Assembly: GCF_011044975.1 (NCBI RefSeq) | Contig: NZ_JAAKZV010000002.1 | Location: 1 to 64,000 of the forward strand | DNA length: 64,000 nt | From: Streptomyces coryli | GTDB taxonomy: Bacteria; Actinomycetota; Actinomycetes; Streptomycetales; Streptomycetaceae | Direction of reading: 5' to 3' | Shown: positions 18,808-28,673 of the stretch, in pieces | How positions within the stretch are numbered: position 1 is the stretch's first letter | How the letters are laid out: each line of letters starts with the position of its first letter | The notes under the pieces: generated by a model | Databases searched by the model: none | Seen by the model: only the letters and a program-made list of their open reading frames with translations | What the model was told of the DNA's origin: nothing | Position numbers and translations under genes: made by a program

Positions 18808-19556
18808 GAGCCGGCCTCCTTCGCGAACGCGGTGGCGTTGAAGGTGCGCAGGAACCGCTCCGTATCGCGGTCGTCCATGCCGTCGCGGCGCAGCAGCGGG
18901 ATGAGCGCGGGCAGATTGACCGTCCCCGCCGGCCCGAAGCAGCCGTAGCAGCCGCGCCCGTACGCCGGGCAGATCGCGCCGCAGCCGGCGTGCGTGACCG
19001 GGCCGAGGCAGGGGGTGCCGTGGGCGACGGTGACGCACACGGTGCCGCGCTGCTTGCAGGCGAAGCACACGCTGTGGTCCGGGATCTGCGGCTTGCGCCC
19101 GGCCAGGAAGGCGGTGATCACTTCGAGCAGCTGGCCGCGGTCGATCGGGCAGCCGCGCAGCTCGAAGTCCACATCCACGTGCGCCGATACCGGCGTCGAG
19201 GTGGCGAGGGTGTCGATGTAGTCGGGGCGCGCATAGACCACGGAGCGGAATTCGGCGACGTCGGCGAAGTTGCGCAGCGCCTGGATGCCGCCCGCGGTCG
19301 CACACGCCCCGATGGTGACCAGGTGCTTCGACTCGGCGCGGATGCGCCGGATGCGCTCGGCGTCCGCGGCGGTGGTGACCGAGCCTTCGACCAGCGTGAG
19401 GTCGTACGGGCCCGGCCCGACCGCGCTCGACGCCTCCAGGAAGTGCGCGATGTCCACCTTGCCCGCCAGCGTGAGGAGTTCGTCCTCGCAGTCGAGCAGG
19501 GTGAGCTGGCAGCCGTCGCAGGAGGCCAGCTTGAAGACGGCGAGCTTCGGTGTCAT
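18804..19556 (-). CDS. [NiFe]-hydrogenase small subunit, group 3b-like
   Basis: 250 aa with no Tat signal, so cytoplasmic. The proximal cluster ligands start with SCDGCQ (Cys13, Cys16), then IGACATAGG and GTPCLG. A cysteine-rich C-terminus ([29 protein letters not shown]) supplies medial and distal [4Fe-4S] clusters. It relays electrons between the Ni-Fe site and the FAD subunit. It starts one base after the gamma-subunit stop and overlaps the large subunit by 4 nt. Confidence 0.94.
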   Translation of the reverse strand: MTPKLAVFKLASCDGCQLTLLDCEDELLTLAGKVDIAHFLEASSAVGPGPYDLTLVEGSVTTAADAERIRRIRAESKHLVTIGACATAGGIQALRNFADVAEFRSVVYARPDYIDTLATSTPVSAHVDVDFELRGCPIDRGQLLEVITAFLAGRKPQIPDHSVCFACKQRGTVCVTVAHGTPCLGPVTHAGCGAICPAYGRGCYGCFGPAGTVNLPALIPLLRRDGMDDRDTERFLRTFNATAFAKEAGS

Positions 19557-19557
19557 G

Positions 19558-20376
19558 TCACAGCTCCCTTACGGCGAGCAGCGGTGCCACCCGGTCGTAA
19601 CCGGCGACCGGCCCGTCCCGGCACAGCAGCAGCGGCCCGAGCTGGCAGTGGCCGCAATGACCGGTGGCGCAGCGCATGTTGCGCTCCAGCGACACCCGGA
19701 TGCGGTCGGCCGGCACGCCCCGGTGCCGCAGGTCGCGCGCGGTGGCGCGGATCATCGCCTCGGGCCCGCAGACGAAAGCCGTGGTCTCCCCGGGCGCGAA
19801 GTCGGCCCGGTTCAGCAGCTGCGTGACCATCCCCACCGAGCCGAGCCAGCCGTGTCCCGGCCGGTCGACGGTGACGGCAACGTGCGCGGGCGCGGCGTCC
19901 GCGAGACAGCGCAGCTCATCGGCGTACAAGAGGTCGTCGGGTGTGCGGGCGCCGGCCAGGAGGTTCAGGCGCCGGTAGCGGCCGGCGCCGGCGAGCGCCG
20001 CGCGGATCAGCGGGCGCAGCGGCGCGAGGCCGATGCCGCCCGCGACCACGAGCACGTCGCCGCCGGCCGCCCGCTCCAGCTCCCACCCGGTGCCGAACGG
20101 CCCGCGCAGGCCCAGCTCCTGCCCCTCCGCGGCCGCGCACACGGCAGCGGACACCGCGCCCACCGCGCGCACCGTATGCGCCAGCCGGTGCCGGTGATCC
20201 AGGATGCCGCTCACCGACACCGGGATCTCCCCGACGCCGAAGGCGTAGATCATCGCGAACTGGCCGGGCCGGAACGGCGGCAGCGCCCGGGCCACCGGCT
20301 CCACGACCAGCGTCGTGGTGTCGGTGGTCTCCTGGCTGCGCCGCACCACCTGATACGGCACCGGCACCTCGGTCAT
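19558..20376 (-). CDS. hydrogenase gamma subunit, FAD/NAD(P)-binding ferredoxin reductase type
   Basis: 272 aa from ATG 20376, overlapping the previous stop (ATGA). The N-terminal FAD domain has [19 protein letters not shown]; the NAD(P) domain has [15 protein letters not shown] and [11 protein letters not shown]-terminal [2Fe-2S] motif [15 protein letters not shown] with a further Cys completes the DHOD-type electron-transfer fold. In sulfhydrogenase-type complexes this subunit exchanges electrons with NAD(P)H. The order here is B, CNB protein, G, S, L. Confidence 0.93.
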   Translation of the reverse strand: MTEVPVPYQVVRRSQETTDTTTLVVEPVARALPPFRPGQFAMIYAFGVGEIPVSVSGILDHRHRLAHTVRAVGAVSAAVCAAAEGQELGLRGPFGTGWELERAAGGDVLVVAGGIGLAPLRPLIRAALAGAGRYRRLNLLAGARTPDDLLYADELRCLADAAPAHVAVTVDRPGHGWLGSVGMVTQLLNRADFAPGETTAFVCGPEAMIRATARDLRHRGVPADRIRVSLERNMRCATGHCGHCQLGPLLLCRDGPVAGYDRVAPLLAVREL

Positions 20377-20834
20377 GATCCTGGCCCGCTGCCGTACGGT
20401 CCGTAGAGGTCGAGCAGCCGGGTGCGGGCGGAGACCAGCCGGTGGCCGATGATCTCGGCGACCCGGCGGGCCACCGCCCGCCCGAGCACCGGGTCGGCCT
20501 CGCACAGGGCCCGTATCACGGTGGCGTCGAACTCCAGCGCCCGCACCGGGCTCTGCGCTTCGGCGCCCAGGTGCCACTGGTAGGGCGGGAACAGCCAGGA
20601 CCAGCCGACCAGATCGCCGGAGCCGAGGGTCTCGATGGTGGCCGAGCGGCGGCCGGGGACGTGCAGGTCGAGGACGATGGAGCCGGTGCGGATGATCCAG
20701 AAGCGGTCGGCGCGCTGCCCTTCGCTGAAGATGCGGTCGCCGGCGCCGAAGCTCACTTCCTTCGCGGTGGTCAGCAGCCGGTCACGGCTCTGCGGATCGA
20801 GCGTGCCGAGCAGGCTGGTGGTTGTCTTGATCAT
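20373..20834 (-). CDS. cyclic nucleotide-binding-domain protein without DNA-binding domain
   Basis: 153 aa from ATG 20834 (ATGA overlap with the upstream beta subunit). A single Crp-like beta-roll is visible: [41 protein letters not shown], then a long helix. There is no helix-turn-helix, so it is not a transcription factor. It is tightly coupled on both sides within the hydrogenase genes and may be a regulatory subunit that ties the enzyme to a nucleotide or redox signal. The phosphate-binding Arg expected for cAMP is not obvious, so the ligand is unknown. Confidence 0.85.
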   Translation of the reverse strand: MIKTTTSLLGTLDPQSRDRLLTTAKEVSFGAGDRIFSEGQRADRFWIIRTGSIVLDLHVPGRRSATIETLGSGDLVGWSWLFPPYQWHLGAEAQSPVRALEFDATVIRALCEADPVLGRAVARRVAEIIGHRLVSARTRLLDLYGPYGSGPGS

Positions 20835-21961
20835 GATGTGGCCTCCTCGGCGAGTGCCGCGACTTCCTCGGTGATGTCGATGCCTACGGGGCACCAGACC
20901 AGGCACCGGCCGCAGCCCACACAGCCGGAGCTGCCGAACTGCTCGTGCCAGGTGCCGAGTTTGTGGGTGAGCCACTGCCGGTAGCGGCTGCGCGTCGAGG
21001 AGCGCACCGGGCCGCCGTGCAGCAGCGAGAAATCCAGGTCGAAGCAGGTGTCCCAGCTCTGCCACCGCTCGGCGTGGTCGCCGGTGAGGTCGGTGATCTC
21101 CTCGGTGGTGGTGCAGAAGCACGTGGGGCAGACCAGCGTGCAGTTGCCGCAGGACAGACAGCGGGCGGCGACGTCGTCCCAGCGCTCGGCGTCGAGGCTG
21201 TCGCCCATGAGGGCGCGCAGATCCATGGGCGGCATCGCGCGGCCCATGTGCTCGGCCGCCGCCGCGACGGTGGTACGGGCCGTGGTGACCGTCGCTTCGT
21301 CGGCTCGGTCGGTGCTCAGCTCGGCGAGTACCTCGGCACCCTCCGGGCTCCCGGCCCGGATCAGGAAGCGATGGCCGTCGTCGTCCAGCACCTCCGTGAG
21401 CGCGAGGTCGTAACCCGCCTCGACGCCAGGACCCGACCCCATCGACACGCAGAAGCAGGTGCCGCCCGGCTCGGTGCACTCGAGCGCGATCAGGAAGGCG
21501 CCGGAGCGCCGCGTCCGGTAGCCGTCATCGGCGAAATGGCCGCCGGCCAGCACGCGGTCCTGGATGGCGATCGCGCGCAGGTCGCACGGCCGGACGCCGA
21601 GGAACGCGTACGCGGGCTGCTCGGGCCGGTCAGGGACGATGGTCAACTGCCCGTCCGGGTCCCGGTCGGCGCTCCACTGCCTCTCGCGCGCGGGGTGCAG
21701 GAAGGTCTTCCACGACTGCGGACCGGCGCTGTGCGCGAAGCCGGCCTCGTCGTCCCTGCGGCGCAGCCGGTACCGGCCGGCCTCCAGCTCGGTGCCCCAG
21801 CCCCAGGGGAGCTGGTCGGCGGAGTCCAGCTCGGCGAGCACGATGGCGCCGTCGCGCACGGTGGGGCCGACGACGGTTCGGCCGCGGCCGGCCAGCACCC
21901 GCACGAGGGCGGCCAGACCGGCGCGGTCGAGGACCGCCGGTGTGGTGTCGTAGTCGGCCAT
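20831..21961 (-). CDS. hydrogenase beta subunit, 4Fe-4S dicluster type
   Basis: 376 aa from ATG 21961; the longer frame upstream is a shadow of the flavodoxin-domain gene. Two ferredoxin-like motifs sit near the C-terminus: [14 protein letters not shown] and [14 protein letters not shown], each suited to a [4Fe-4S] cluster. [16 protein letters not shown], typical of sulfhydrogenase beta/HydB proteins, is in the middle. It links the gamma flavoprotein to the small subunit. It ends overlapping the CNB-domain gene. Confidence 0.92.
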   Translation of the reverse strand: MADYDTTPAVLDRAGLAALVRVLAGRGRTVVGPTVRDGAIVLAELDSADQLPWGWGTELEAGRYRLRRRDDEAGFAHSAGPQSWKTFLHPARERQWSADRDPDGQLTIVPDRPEQPAYAFLGVRPCDLRAIAIQDRVLAGGHFADDGYRTRRSGAFLIALECTEPGGTCFCVSMGSGPGVEAGYDLALTEVLDDDGHRFLIRAGSPEGAEVLAELSTDRADEATVTTARTTVAAAAEHMGRAMPPMDLRALMGDSLDAERWDDVAARCLSCGNCTLVCPTCFCTTTEEITDLTGDHAERWQSWDTCFDLDFSLLHGGPVRSSTRSRYRQWLTHKLGTWHEQFGSSGCVGCGRCLVWCPVGIDITEEVAALAEEATS

Positions 21962-21977
21962 CGTTCCCCCTCCCTCG

Positions 21978-22490
21978 CTACCCGGCCGCCGGTTCGCGGG
22001 CGAGCTCCGCGGCGATGCGCCGCGCCCAGGCGCGGATCTGATCGCGGTCGCGGAAGTCCCCGCCCTTGCCGGACTTGACGAGCTGCCGCGCGACCCAGCC
22101 GCGGGCGGTCTCGTCCAACTTGCCGCCGAAGACGACGTGTTCCCGGGCGCCGAGCCGTTCGGCGAGACGTGTCGCCGTCGGCGGGGCGGGAGCGTCGCCC
22201 TCGGACGCCGTGGCGTCGAGCGGGCCGCTGCTGAACAGCCACACCGGCATCTCGGACAGCGCTGTCCGGTGCCGGCGGGCGAAGCGGACGGCGTCGCGCT
22301 GCCAGCGTCCGGCATATACACCGGCGCCGAGCACCACGGCGTCGTAGGGGCGCAGGTCGCGCACCTCGGCGGCCGGGCGGACCGCAGCCGTGGCGTCGCA
22401 TGCGTCGAGTTCCTGCCCGAGCCAGTCGGCGATCTCGGCGGTGGAGCCGAACTTGGTGCCGTAGGCGACGAGCACACGTGGGCTGTTCAT
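21978..22490 (-). CDS. flavodoxin-domain protein (copy 2)
   Basis: 170 aa from ATG 22490 (MNSPRVLVAYGTKFGSTAEI). The first strand and FMN loop YGTKFGSTAEIA are typical flavodoxin, followed by AVVLGAGVYAGRW and VWLFSSGPL. It shares the C-terminal GKGGDFRDRDQIRAW block with the gene at 9673. It lies 16 bp before the hydrogenase beta gene and 25 bp after a CBS-BON gene, so it may pass electrons to or from the hydrogenase. No direct evidence for a partner. Confidence 0.82.
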   Translation of the reverse strand: MNSPRVLVAYGTKFGSTAEIADWLGQELDACDATAAVRPAAEVRDLRPYDAVVLGAGVYAGRWQRDAVRFARRHRTALSEMPVWLFSSGPLDATASEGDAPAPPTATRLAERLGAREHVVFGGKLDETARGWVARQLVKSGKGGDFRDRDQIRAWARRIAAELAREPAAG

Positions 22491-22515
22491 CTCGGTTCTC
22501 CCTTCTGCGGGTGCT

Positions 22516-23247
22516 TCACGGCCTGTGCAGCATCCAGTCGCCGCCGACGCTTCGGTACGGCGGCTCGACGGGCGGGATGTGCGAGTCGTCAAGTCGATAG
22601 GTCATCTTGTTGACCACGCCGATGACGCCGTCGATCCGCTTTGCCAGCTGCTCGGCGATCTCCACCTCGCTCTGCCGCTCCAGCTCGCCCTCGAAGGTGA
22701 CGACGCCTTGGGCGACCGTGACGCGGACGAGCTGCGGGATGACCCACAGGGCGCGGACGAGGACCTCGTCGACGATCTCCTGGCGGATCTCCTCGTCCGG
22801 GCGGACGAAGACCTGCAGTAGGTCGCGGCGGGTGACGATGCCGATCAGCCGGCTCTCCTCGTCGACCACCGGCAGCCGTTCGACGCCGTGCTCGGTCATG
22901 GTGCGGGCTGCCTGGGTGACGGTGTCGCCGGGGCGCACGGTGATCGCGGGCTTGGACATCAGCTGCTCGGCGGTCTGCGCGCGCGCCTTGCCGTAAGCCC
23001 GGCGGGCACGACTGGTGATCCGCGGCAGCCGGCGGCGCGGCGGCGCGTACGGGTCCGGCTGCTCGGCCTGGCGCAGCATCAGGTCGGTCTCGGAGATCAC
23101 GCCGAGGACCTGCTCGTCGTCGTCCACCACCGGCAGTCCGCTGATGCCGTGGCTCTGCAGCAGCCGGGCCACCTCTTTGAAGGGGGTGGAGAGTTGGACA
23201 GTGACGACATCCGAGGTCATCACATTGCCGATCTTGCGGTGCTTCAT
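22516..23247 (-). CDS. CBS-pair plus BON domain protein (copy 2)
   Basis: 243 aa. CBS1 (IGNVMTSDVVTVQLSTPFKE … GVISETDLML), a basic linker (about residues 70-95, PPRRRLPRITSRARRAYGKA), CBS2 (AEQLMSKPAITVRPGDT … GIVTRRDLLQVF), then a BON domain (VTVAQGVVTFEGELE). It differs from copy 1 by the longer Arg-rich linker. Same operon as the hydrogenase, between the acyltransferase fusion and the flavodoxin-domain gene. Confidence 0.88.
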   Translation of the reverse strand: MKHRKIGNVMTSDVVTVQLSTPFKEVARLLQSHGISGLPVVDDDEQVLGVISETDLMLRQAEQPDPYAPPRRRLPRITSRARRAYGKARAQTAEQLMSKPAITVRPGDTVTQAARTMTEHGVERLPVVDEESRLIGIVTRRDLLQVFVRPDEEIRQEIVDEVLVRALWVIPQLVRVTVAQGVVTFEGELERQSEVEIAEQLAKRIDGVIGVVNKMTYRLDDSHIPPVEPPYRSVGGDWMLHRP

Positions 23248-23273
23248 GGCGGTGCTCCTTGTCAGCGTGGGTA

Positions 23274-25970
23274 TCAGCGCAGTCGGCGCAGGTACGGGTC
23301 GTGCCGGCGACGCGGCAGCACGCGGATGCGTACGTCCAGGGCGGCGATGCCGTCCGGCCGCGCCAGCAGCGGGTTGAAGTCGGCCTCGACGAGCTGCGGG
23401 AGGTCGCAGGCCAGTGCGGACAGGCGTAGCAGCAGCTGCTCGAGACCTTCGAGATCGACCGGCCCCGAGCCCCGGTAGCCGAACAGCAGCGGGGCACAGA
23501 GCGGCGTGGTGATCAGGTCGTGCACGTCGCGGTCGGTGAGCGGGGCCAGCCTGGCGGCGTGGTCGGCAAGCAGTTCGGTGGCGGTGCCGCCGAGGCCGAA
23601 GACGACCAGTGGCCCGAACACCTCGTCAGCGACCATGCCGGCGAACAGCTCGGTGCCGCGCCCTGCCATGGGCTGCACCAGTGCGCCCGTCATCGTGCCG
23701 GCGAAGCGCCGGGCGAGATCGCGATACGCGGTGCGTACCTGTTCGGGGCCCTGCAGGTCGAGGACGACCGCGCCCTGTTCGCTCTTGTGCACCAGGCCGG
23801 GCCAGTACGCCTTGAGCGCCACCCGCCCGCCCGGTCCGGTCAGCCGTGACGCCGCTTCGGCGGCGGCCTGTTCGGTGTCGGCCCAGAACGACGGCAGCTG
23901 GGGAATGCCGTAGCAGTCGAGGAGCTCGGCGCAGGTGCGGGGGTCCAGCCAGCCGCCGTCCGGCTGCCGTTCCAGGAAGGCGTCGACGACGGCGTGGGCC
24001 CTGGCGGGGTCGGTGCCGGCGACGTCCGGGACGGTGCCGGGCGGCTGGGCGAGCCAGCGCGCCCGGCCCGCCGCGTGCGCCAGCGCGCGGGCGGCGGACT
24101 GCGGGTCGGCATACGCGGGCACGGTGCCGCCCGCGGAGGGCAGCAGGCGGACGGATTCGGCCTGGTCGGGGAGGACCGCGACGACCGTTCGGGAGCGATG
24201 ATCCGGCGCTCGCAGGGAGAGTGCGCGTACCGGATCATCGCCGGTCGCCGCGGCCAGTGCGGTGGGGACGAGGACGACCAGCACCGCGTCCACCGCGCCG
24301 TGTTCGGCGAGCCGGTCGACACCGGCGCGCAGGGCGGCTTCGCCGACGGCTGCGGTGGTGTCGACGGGGTTGGCGGCGGTGGCGCCGGCGGGGAGCAGGG
24401 CGAGTACCTCGTCGGCCAGGATGGCCGGGAGTTCGGGCACGGTCAGACCGGCCTCGACGCAGGCGTCGGCGGCCAGCACCCCGGCCCCGCCCGCGTTGGA
24501 GACGACCGCGATCCGGCCGCCCTGGGGGAGGGGCCGGCTGTGCAACAGGGCAGCGGTGTCCAGCAGTTCGCCGACGGTGCGGGTGGCGATGACGCCGGCC
24601 TGGGTGAACAGGGCCTGCCGTGTCATGGTGCGGGTCGCGGCGGCCGCGGTGTGGGAGGCGGCGGCGCGCCGCCCGGCCGCGGAGCGCCCGGCGTCGACCG
24701 TGAGCACCGGCATCTTCCGGGCCACCCTGCGGGCGGTACGGGAGAAGGCCCGCGGGTTGCCGAAGGACTCCAGGTGCAGCAGCGCCAGGTCGGTGTGCCC
24801 GTCCGATTCCCACCACTGCAGCAGGTCGTTGCCGCTGACGTCGTACTTGTCGCCGAGCGATACGAACGACGACACCCCGATGCCGAGGCGCGTCATCCCG
24901 CCCAGCAGCGCGATCCCCACGCCGCCCGACTGCACGGCCACCCCGGCGGTGCCGGGCAGCGCCCGGTGCGCGGCGAAGGTGGCGTCCATGTGGACGGCCG
25001 TCTCGGCGTTGGCGATGCCGAGGCAGTTGGGGCCCACCAGGCGCATGCCGTGGCGGCGGCAGACGGTGAGCAGCTCCCGGCCGAGCTTGCCGTCGAGTCC
25101 GGCGGAGAGCACGACCAGGGCGCGTACCCCGGCCTGCCCGCACTGTTCGGCCGTTTCCGGTACGGCGGCGGCCGGCACGGCCAGCACCGCCAGGTCGGGT
25201 GCCTGCGGCAGCCGGTCCACCGACGGGTAGCAGGGGGTGTGCTCGATGGCGTGCACCTTCGGGTTGACCGCCGTCAGCCGTCCGGTGAAGCCGCCGCGGC
25301 GCAGATTGCGGAGCACCGCGCGGCCCACCGAGCCGGGGCTGCGGCCGGCGCCGACGACGGCGATGGAGCGCGGGCGCAGCAGCGGCCGCAGGCTCGCGGT
25401 GTCGGCGCTGCGGCCGCGCTCGTCGACCGCGGCGAGGTACTGCTCGTCCGGCTCCAGCCGTACCGTGCAGTGGACTTCACCGTGCTCGAAGTGACGGGCG
25501 GTGTGCAGGCCCAGGTCGGCGAAGACCTTCAGCACCTCGTGGTTGTCGCTCAGTGCGTCCGCGGTGAAAGCCGTGATGCCGTCGCCGCGGGCGGCGTGCA
25601 CCAGGTGCTCCAGCAGCAGGGTGCCGACGCCGCGGTGATGGAAGTCGTCGGCGACGGCGAGCGCGATCTCGGCCGCGGTCGGATCGGTGCCGGAGCGCTC
25701 GTACTCCGCGACGCCCACGATCGAGCCGTCGTAGTACGCGATCAGCGCGCGGAATCCCGGGCGCGGCGGCCGGCAGATGCGGTCGGCGTCCATCCGGCCG
25801 GAGCGGTGGCTGGGCGCGAAGAAGCGCAGCCGCAGATTGGCGTCGGACATCTCCTCGTACAGCCACAGCACCTGGTCGTGGTCCTCGGGTCCGGCCGGGC
25901 GGATCTCGACCGTCCTGCCGTCCGCCAGCAGCGCGTGTACGGGCTTGATCCGGCGCGCGGTCTCCGTCAT
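23274..25970 (-). CDS. GNAT acetyltransferase fused to NDP-forming acyl-CoA synthetase (Pat-like)
   Basis: 898 aa. GNAT domain about residues 20-170, with the acetyl-CoA loop DDFHHRGVGTLLLEHLV. Then a CoA-binding Rossmann domain from about 195 (SIAVVGAGRSPGSVGRAVL), succinyl-CoA-ligase-like domains (SNAGGAGVLAADAC), and an ATP-grasp domain in the last ~220 residues (VALKAYWPGLVHKSEQGAVVL). The GNAT-first order matches PatA-type lysine acetyltransferases of Streptomyces rather than the enterobacterial order. Such enzymes acetylate and silence acyl-CoA synthetases. It is the first gene of the hydrogenase operon, with an operator-like repeat 91 bp upstream. Confidence 0.9.
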   Translation of the reverse strand: MTETARRIKPVHALLADGRTVEIRPAGPEDHDQVLWLYEEMSDANLRLRFFAPSHRSGRMDADRICRPPRPGFRALIAYYDGSIVGVAEYERSGTDPTAAEIALAVADDFHHRGVGTLLLEHLVHAARGDGITAFTADALSDNHEVLKVFADLGLHTARHFEHGEVHCTVRLEPDEQYLAAVDERGRSADTASLRPLLRPRSIAVVGAGRSPGSVGRAVLRNLRRGGFTGRLTAVNPKVHAIEHTPCYPSVDRLPQAPDLAVLAVPAAAVPETAEQCGQAGVRALVVLSAGLDGKLGRELLTVCRRHGMRLVGPNCLGIANAETAVHMDATFAAHRALPGTAGVAVQSGGVGIALLGGMTRLGIGVSSFVSLGDKYDVSGNDLLQWWESDGHTDLALLHLESFGNPRAFSRTARRVARKMPVLTVDAGRSAAGRRAAASHTAAAATRTMTRQALFTQAGVIATRTVGELLDTAALLHSRPLPQGGRIAVVSNAGGAGVLAADACVEAGLTVPELPAILADEVLALLPAGATAANPVDTTAAVGEAALRAGVDRLAEHGAVDAVLVVLVPTALAAATGDDPVRALSLRAPDHRSRTVVAVLPDQAESVRLLPSAGGTVPAYADPQSAARALAHAAGRARWLAQPPGTVPDVAGTDPARAHAVVDAFLERQPDGGWLDPRTCAELLDCYGIPQLPSFWADTEQAAAEAASRLTGPGGRVALKAYWPGLVHKSEQGAVVLDLQGPEQVRTAYRDLARRFAGTMTGALVQPMAGRGTELFAGMVADEVFGPLVVFGLGGTATELLADHAARLAPLTDRDVHDLITTPLCAPLLFGYRGSGPVDLEGLEQLLLRLSALACDLPQLVEADFNPLLARPDGIAALDVRIRVLPRRRHDPYLRRLR

Positions 25971-26060
25971 GGCGATGTCCCCTCGGATACGTGTCTGTGT
26001 GCGTCTTTAGCGTCCGGCGCCGGGGGAAGCGCACGCAGGGGCTGGCCGGTGCCGGGGCGG

Positions 26061-26074
26061 GGGCCGGTCGGCCT
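26061..26074. promoter_or_regulatory. candidate DevR-type operator upstream of the hydrogenase operon
   Basis: GGGCC-GGTC-GGCCT, nearly perfect, 91 bp upstream of the Pat-like gene. A weaker copy (GGTCG-GTCG-GGCCC) spans 26085-26098. Confidence 0.55.
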
Positions 26075-26103
26075 GAACGCCGCGGGTCGGTCGGGCCCGG
26101 CCG

Positions 26104-26364
26104 TCAGCCGGGCAGCGGCTCGCCCAGCTCGCCCTCGACGGCGCCGGTCATGGCGCGCAGGACGGCCAGGGTGCGCTGCGCCTCGGCCTCGTCGACGACG
26201 GCGATCGCGAAGCCGACGTGCACGATGACGTACGCGCCGGGGCCGGCCTCCGGGGTGTAGGCGAGGCAGACCTCGCGGCGGATGCCGCCGAAGTCGACGG
26301 TGGCCATGAGCAGGCCGTTCTCCTCGCGGGTGGCGAGGACTTGGCCGGGGATGCCGAGGCACAT
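26104..26364 (-). CDS. hypC: hydrogenase maturation chaperone HypC
   Basis: 86 aa. The start is set at ATG 26364 so that Cys2 follows the initiator Met (MCLGIPGQV), as the family requires for iron binding; the GTG at 26373 would bury this Cys. AAGGGTG lies upstream. HypC joins HypD to carry the Fe(CN)2CO unit to the large subunit. It follows hypF with a gap of 5 bp and ends the STAS-protease-hypF-hypC unit. Confidence 0.95.
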   Translation of the reverse strand: MCLGIPGQVLATREENGLLMATVDFGGIRREVCLAYTPEAGPGAYVIVHVGFAIAVVDEAEAQRTLAVLRAMTGAVEGELGEPLPG

Positions 26365-26369
26365 GAGGG

Positions 26370-28673
26370 TCACCCTTCAGCGAGGAGGGCGGCGGCGACG
26401 GCCGCCTGCCCGTAGGCGATGCCGCCGTCGCCGACCGGCACCGCGCTGCCGGTCAGGACGGTGAGGCCCTGTTCGCGCAGGAGGCCGGTGAGCTCGGTGA
26501 GCAGGCGGAGGTTGGCGAAGCAGCCGCCGGACAGGCAGACGGTGCGCGGGGCACCGGTGGCGACGGCCCGCTCGACCAGGGCGGCGGTGGCGGTGGCCAG
26601 AGTGGTGTGGAAGGCGGCGGCGAGCCGGCCGACGGGTTCGGCGGCGGCCCGTTGTTCGAGCAGGGCGGTGAGCGTCGGCAGCGGGTCGTACACCCACAGG
26701 CCCCCGGTCCGCACCAGCCGCCACGGCAGCGGCTGGGCGGGCGTGCTGCCGGCGGCGGCTTCCAGCGCGACGGCGGCCTGGCCCTCGTACGACACCTCCG
26801 CTCCGAGGCCGAGGAGGGCGGCGGCGGCGTCGAAGAGGCGGCCCGCGCTGGAGGCGTGCGGGCAGTTGAGGCCGCGCTCGATCATGGTGCGGATCAACGG
26901 CTGCTCCGGGCCGGCGTCGAACAGGTGCGCCGGGGGCGGGTCGTGGCCGAGCGGCTCGGCGCCGTAGAGATAGCCGAGCGCCATCCGCGCCGGATGGCGG
27001 ACCGCGGCCGCGCCGCCGGGCAGCGGAGCGGTGGCGAGGCGGCCGACGCGGCGGTAGCCGGCCAGGTCCGCGACGAGGATCTCGCCGCCCCACAGGGTGC
27101 CGTCGTCCCCGTAGCCGAGGCCGTCGAAGGCGACGCCGGTGACCGGTCCCGCGATGCCGTGCTCGACGGCGCAGGCGGCGATGTGGGCGTGGTGGTGCTG
27201 GACGGGGATGCGGCGGTCGGCCGGGAACGCGCGGGCCCACTGGGTGGAGAGGTAGCCGGGGTGCAGGTCGTGGGCGACGACGCGCGGTTCGATGCCGGTC
27301 AGGCGGGTCAGGTGGGCGTAGTAGGTCTGCAGTGCCGCGTACGTGCCCGCGTCCTCGAGGTCCCCGCCGTGGGCGGACAGCACTGCCTGACGTCCGTGTG
27401 CGAGCGCGAAGGTGTGCTTCAACTGCGCACCGGCGGCGAGCAGTGGCTGCGCTGCCGGTACGGGCAGGGGGAGCGGCGCGGGTGCGTAGCCGCGGGCGCG
27501 GCGGACGGTGAGCAGGGTGGTGCCTGAGGTCTGTACGACGGAGTCGTCGTAGCGCGCCCGGATGGGCCGGTTGTGGGTGAGGAAGGCGTCGGCGGGCAGC
27601 GTCCGGTACGCCTCGGCGTCGTCGATGGCGATCGGCTCGTCGGTGACGTTGCCGCTGGTCACCACGAGCGGGCGGTCGAGCTCGGCGAGCAGCAGGTGAT
27701 GCAGGCCTGTTGTCGGCAGGAACAGCCCGATGCGGCCGGTGCCCGGATGCACGCCGGGCGCGACGGCGGCGCCGGCCACGGCGTCGAGCAGCACCACGGG
27801 CCGGGCGGGCGAGGCGAGCGCGTTCCACTCCGTACGGTCGAGCCGGGCCAGCCGCCGGGCGACGGACAGGTCCTTCACCATCACGGCGAACGGCTTGTCC
27901 GGGCGTCGCTTGCGCCGCCGTAACTCGGCTACGGCGGTGGCGTTATGGGCGTCGCACACGAGCTGATAGCCGCCGAGACCCTTGATCGCCACGATCCGGC
28001 CCTCGGCGATGGCGTCGATCGCCCCCCGCAGGGCGCGTTCGCCGGTGGCTGCCGGTTCGGCACCGCGCCGGTACGCCAATTGCGGCCCGCACGCCGGGCA
28101 GGCCAGCGGCTCGGCGTGGAAGCGCCGGTCGCCGGGGTCGCCGTACTCCACCGCGCACGGCGGGCACAGCGGGAAGCCGCGCATCGTGGTGCGCTCGCGG
28201 TCGTACGGCAGCTCCTCGATGACGGTGGCCCGCGGGCCGCAGTCGGTGCAGTTGACGAACGGATAGCGGAAGCGCCGGTCCGCCGGGTCGAACAACTCCC
28301 GCAGGCACGCGGCGCAGATCGCGGCGTCGGCCGGGATCTCCCGCGGCAGCGGGCTGCGGGCCGGCGGCGCGCTGTCGCGTACGACGAACCCGGCTCCGGC
28401 GGATGGTGTGTCGCCATTGAGCGGCCCCACCCGCACGTCCCGTACCGCGGCCAGCGGCGGTGCCTGCCCGCGCAGCCGCTCCACCAGTGCGTCCAGCGCG
28501 GCGGGCCGCCCGGCCGCGGCGACCTCCACGTGTCCGTCGACGTTGCGCACCCAGCCGTCGAGCCCGAGCCCGCTGGCCGTACGGTGCACGAAGGGCCGGA
28601 AGCCGACCCCCTGCACCGTGCCGAAGACCTCGATGCGCCGGGCCCGCCGGGATCCGGATTCGCGGCCGTTCAT
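26370..28673 (-). CDS. hypF: hydrogenase maturation carbamoyltransferase HypF
   Basis: 767 aa from ATG 28673, which overlaps the protease stop (ATGA). Domains in order: acylphosphatase (about 12-100; VFGTVQGVGFRPFVHR), two zinc fingers (CAACLRELF … CTDCGPR and CPPCAVEYG … CPACGPQ), YrdC-like (about 195-385; IVAIKGLGGYQLVCDAHN) and Kae1-like domain with VQHHHAHIAAC and FDGLGYGDDGTLWGGE. HypF makes carbamoyl-AMP from carbamoyl phosphate and loads it on HypE. Length is normal for the family. Confidence 0.96.
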   Translation of the reverse strand: MNGRESGSRRARRIEVFGTVQGVGFRPFVHRTASGLGLDGWVRNVDGHVEVAAAGRPAALDALVERLRGQAPPLAAVRDVRVGPLNGDTPSAGAGFVVRDSAPPARSPLPREIPADAAICAACLRELFDPADRRFRYPFVNCTDCGPRATVIEELPYDRERTTMRGFPLCPPCAVEYGDPGDRRFHAEPLACPACGPQLAYRRGAEPAATGERALRGAIDAIAEGRIVAIKGLGGYQLVCDAHNATAVAELRRRKRRPDKPFAVMVKDLSVARRLARLDRTEWNALASPARPVVLLDAVAGAAVAPGVHPGTGRIGLFLPTTGLHHLLLAELDRPLVVTSGNVTDEPIAIDDAEAYRTLPADAFLTHNRPIRARYDDSVVQTSGTTLLTVRRARGYAPAPLPLPVPAAQPLLAAGAQLKHTFALAHGRQAVLSAHGGDLEDAGTYAALQTYYAHLTRLTGIEPRVVAHDLHPGYLSTQWARAFPADRRIPVQHHHAHIAACAVEHGIAGPVTGVAFDGLGYGDDGTLWGGEILVADLAGYRRVGRLATAPLPGGAAAVRHPARMALGYLYGAEPLGHDPPPAHLFDAGPEQPLIRTMIERGLNCPHASSAGRLFDAAAALLGLGAEVSYEGQAAVALEAAAGSTPAQPLPWRLVRTGGLWVYDPLPTLTALLEQRAAAEPVGRLAAAFHTTLATATAALVERAVATGAPRTVCLSGGCFANLRLLTELTGLLREQGLTVLTGSAVPVGDGGIAYGQAAVAAALLAEG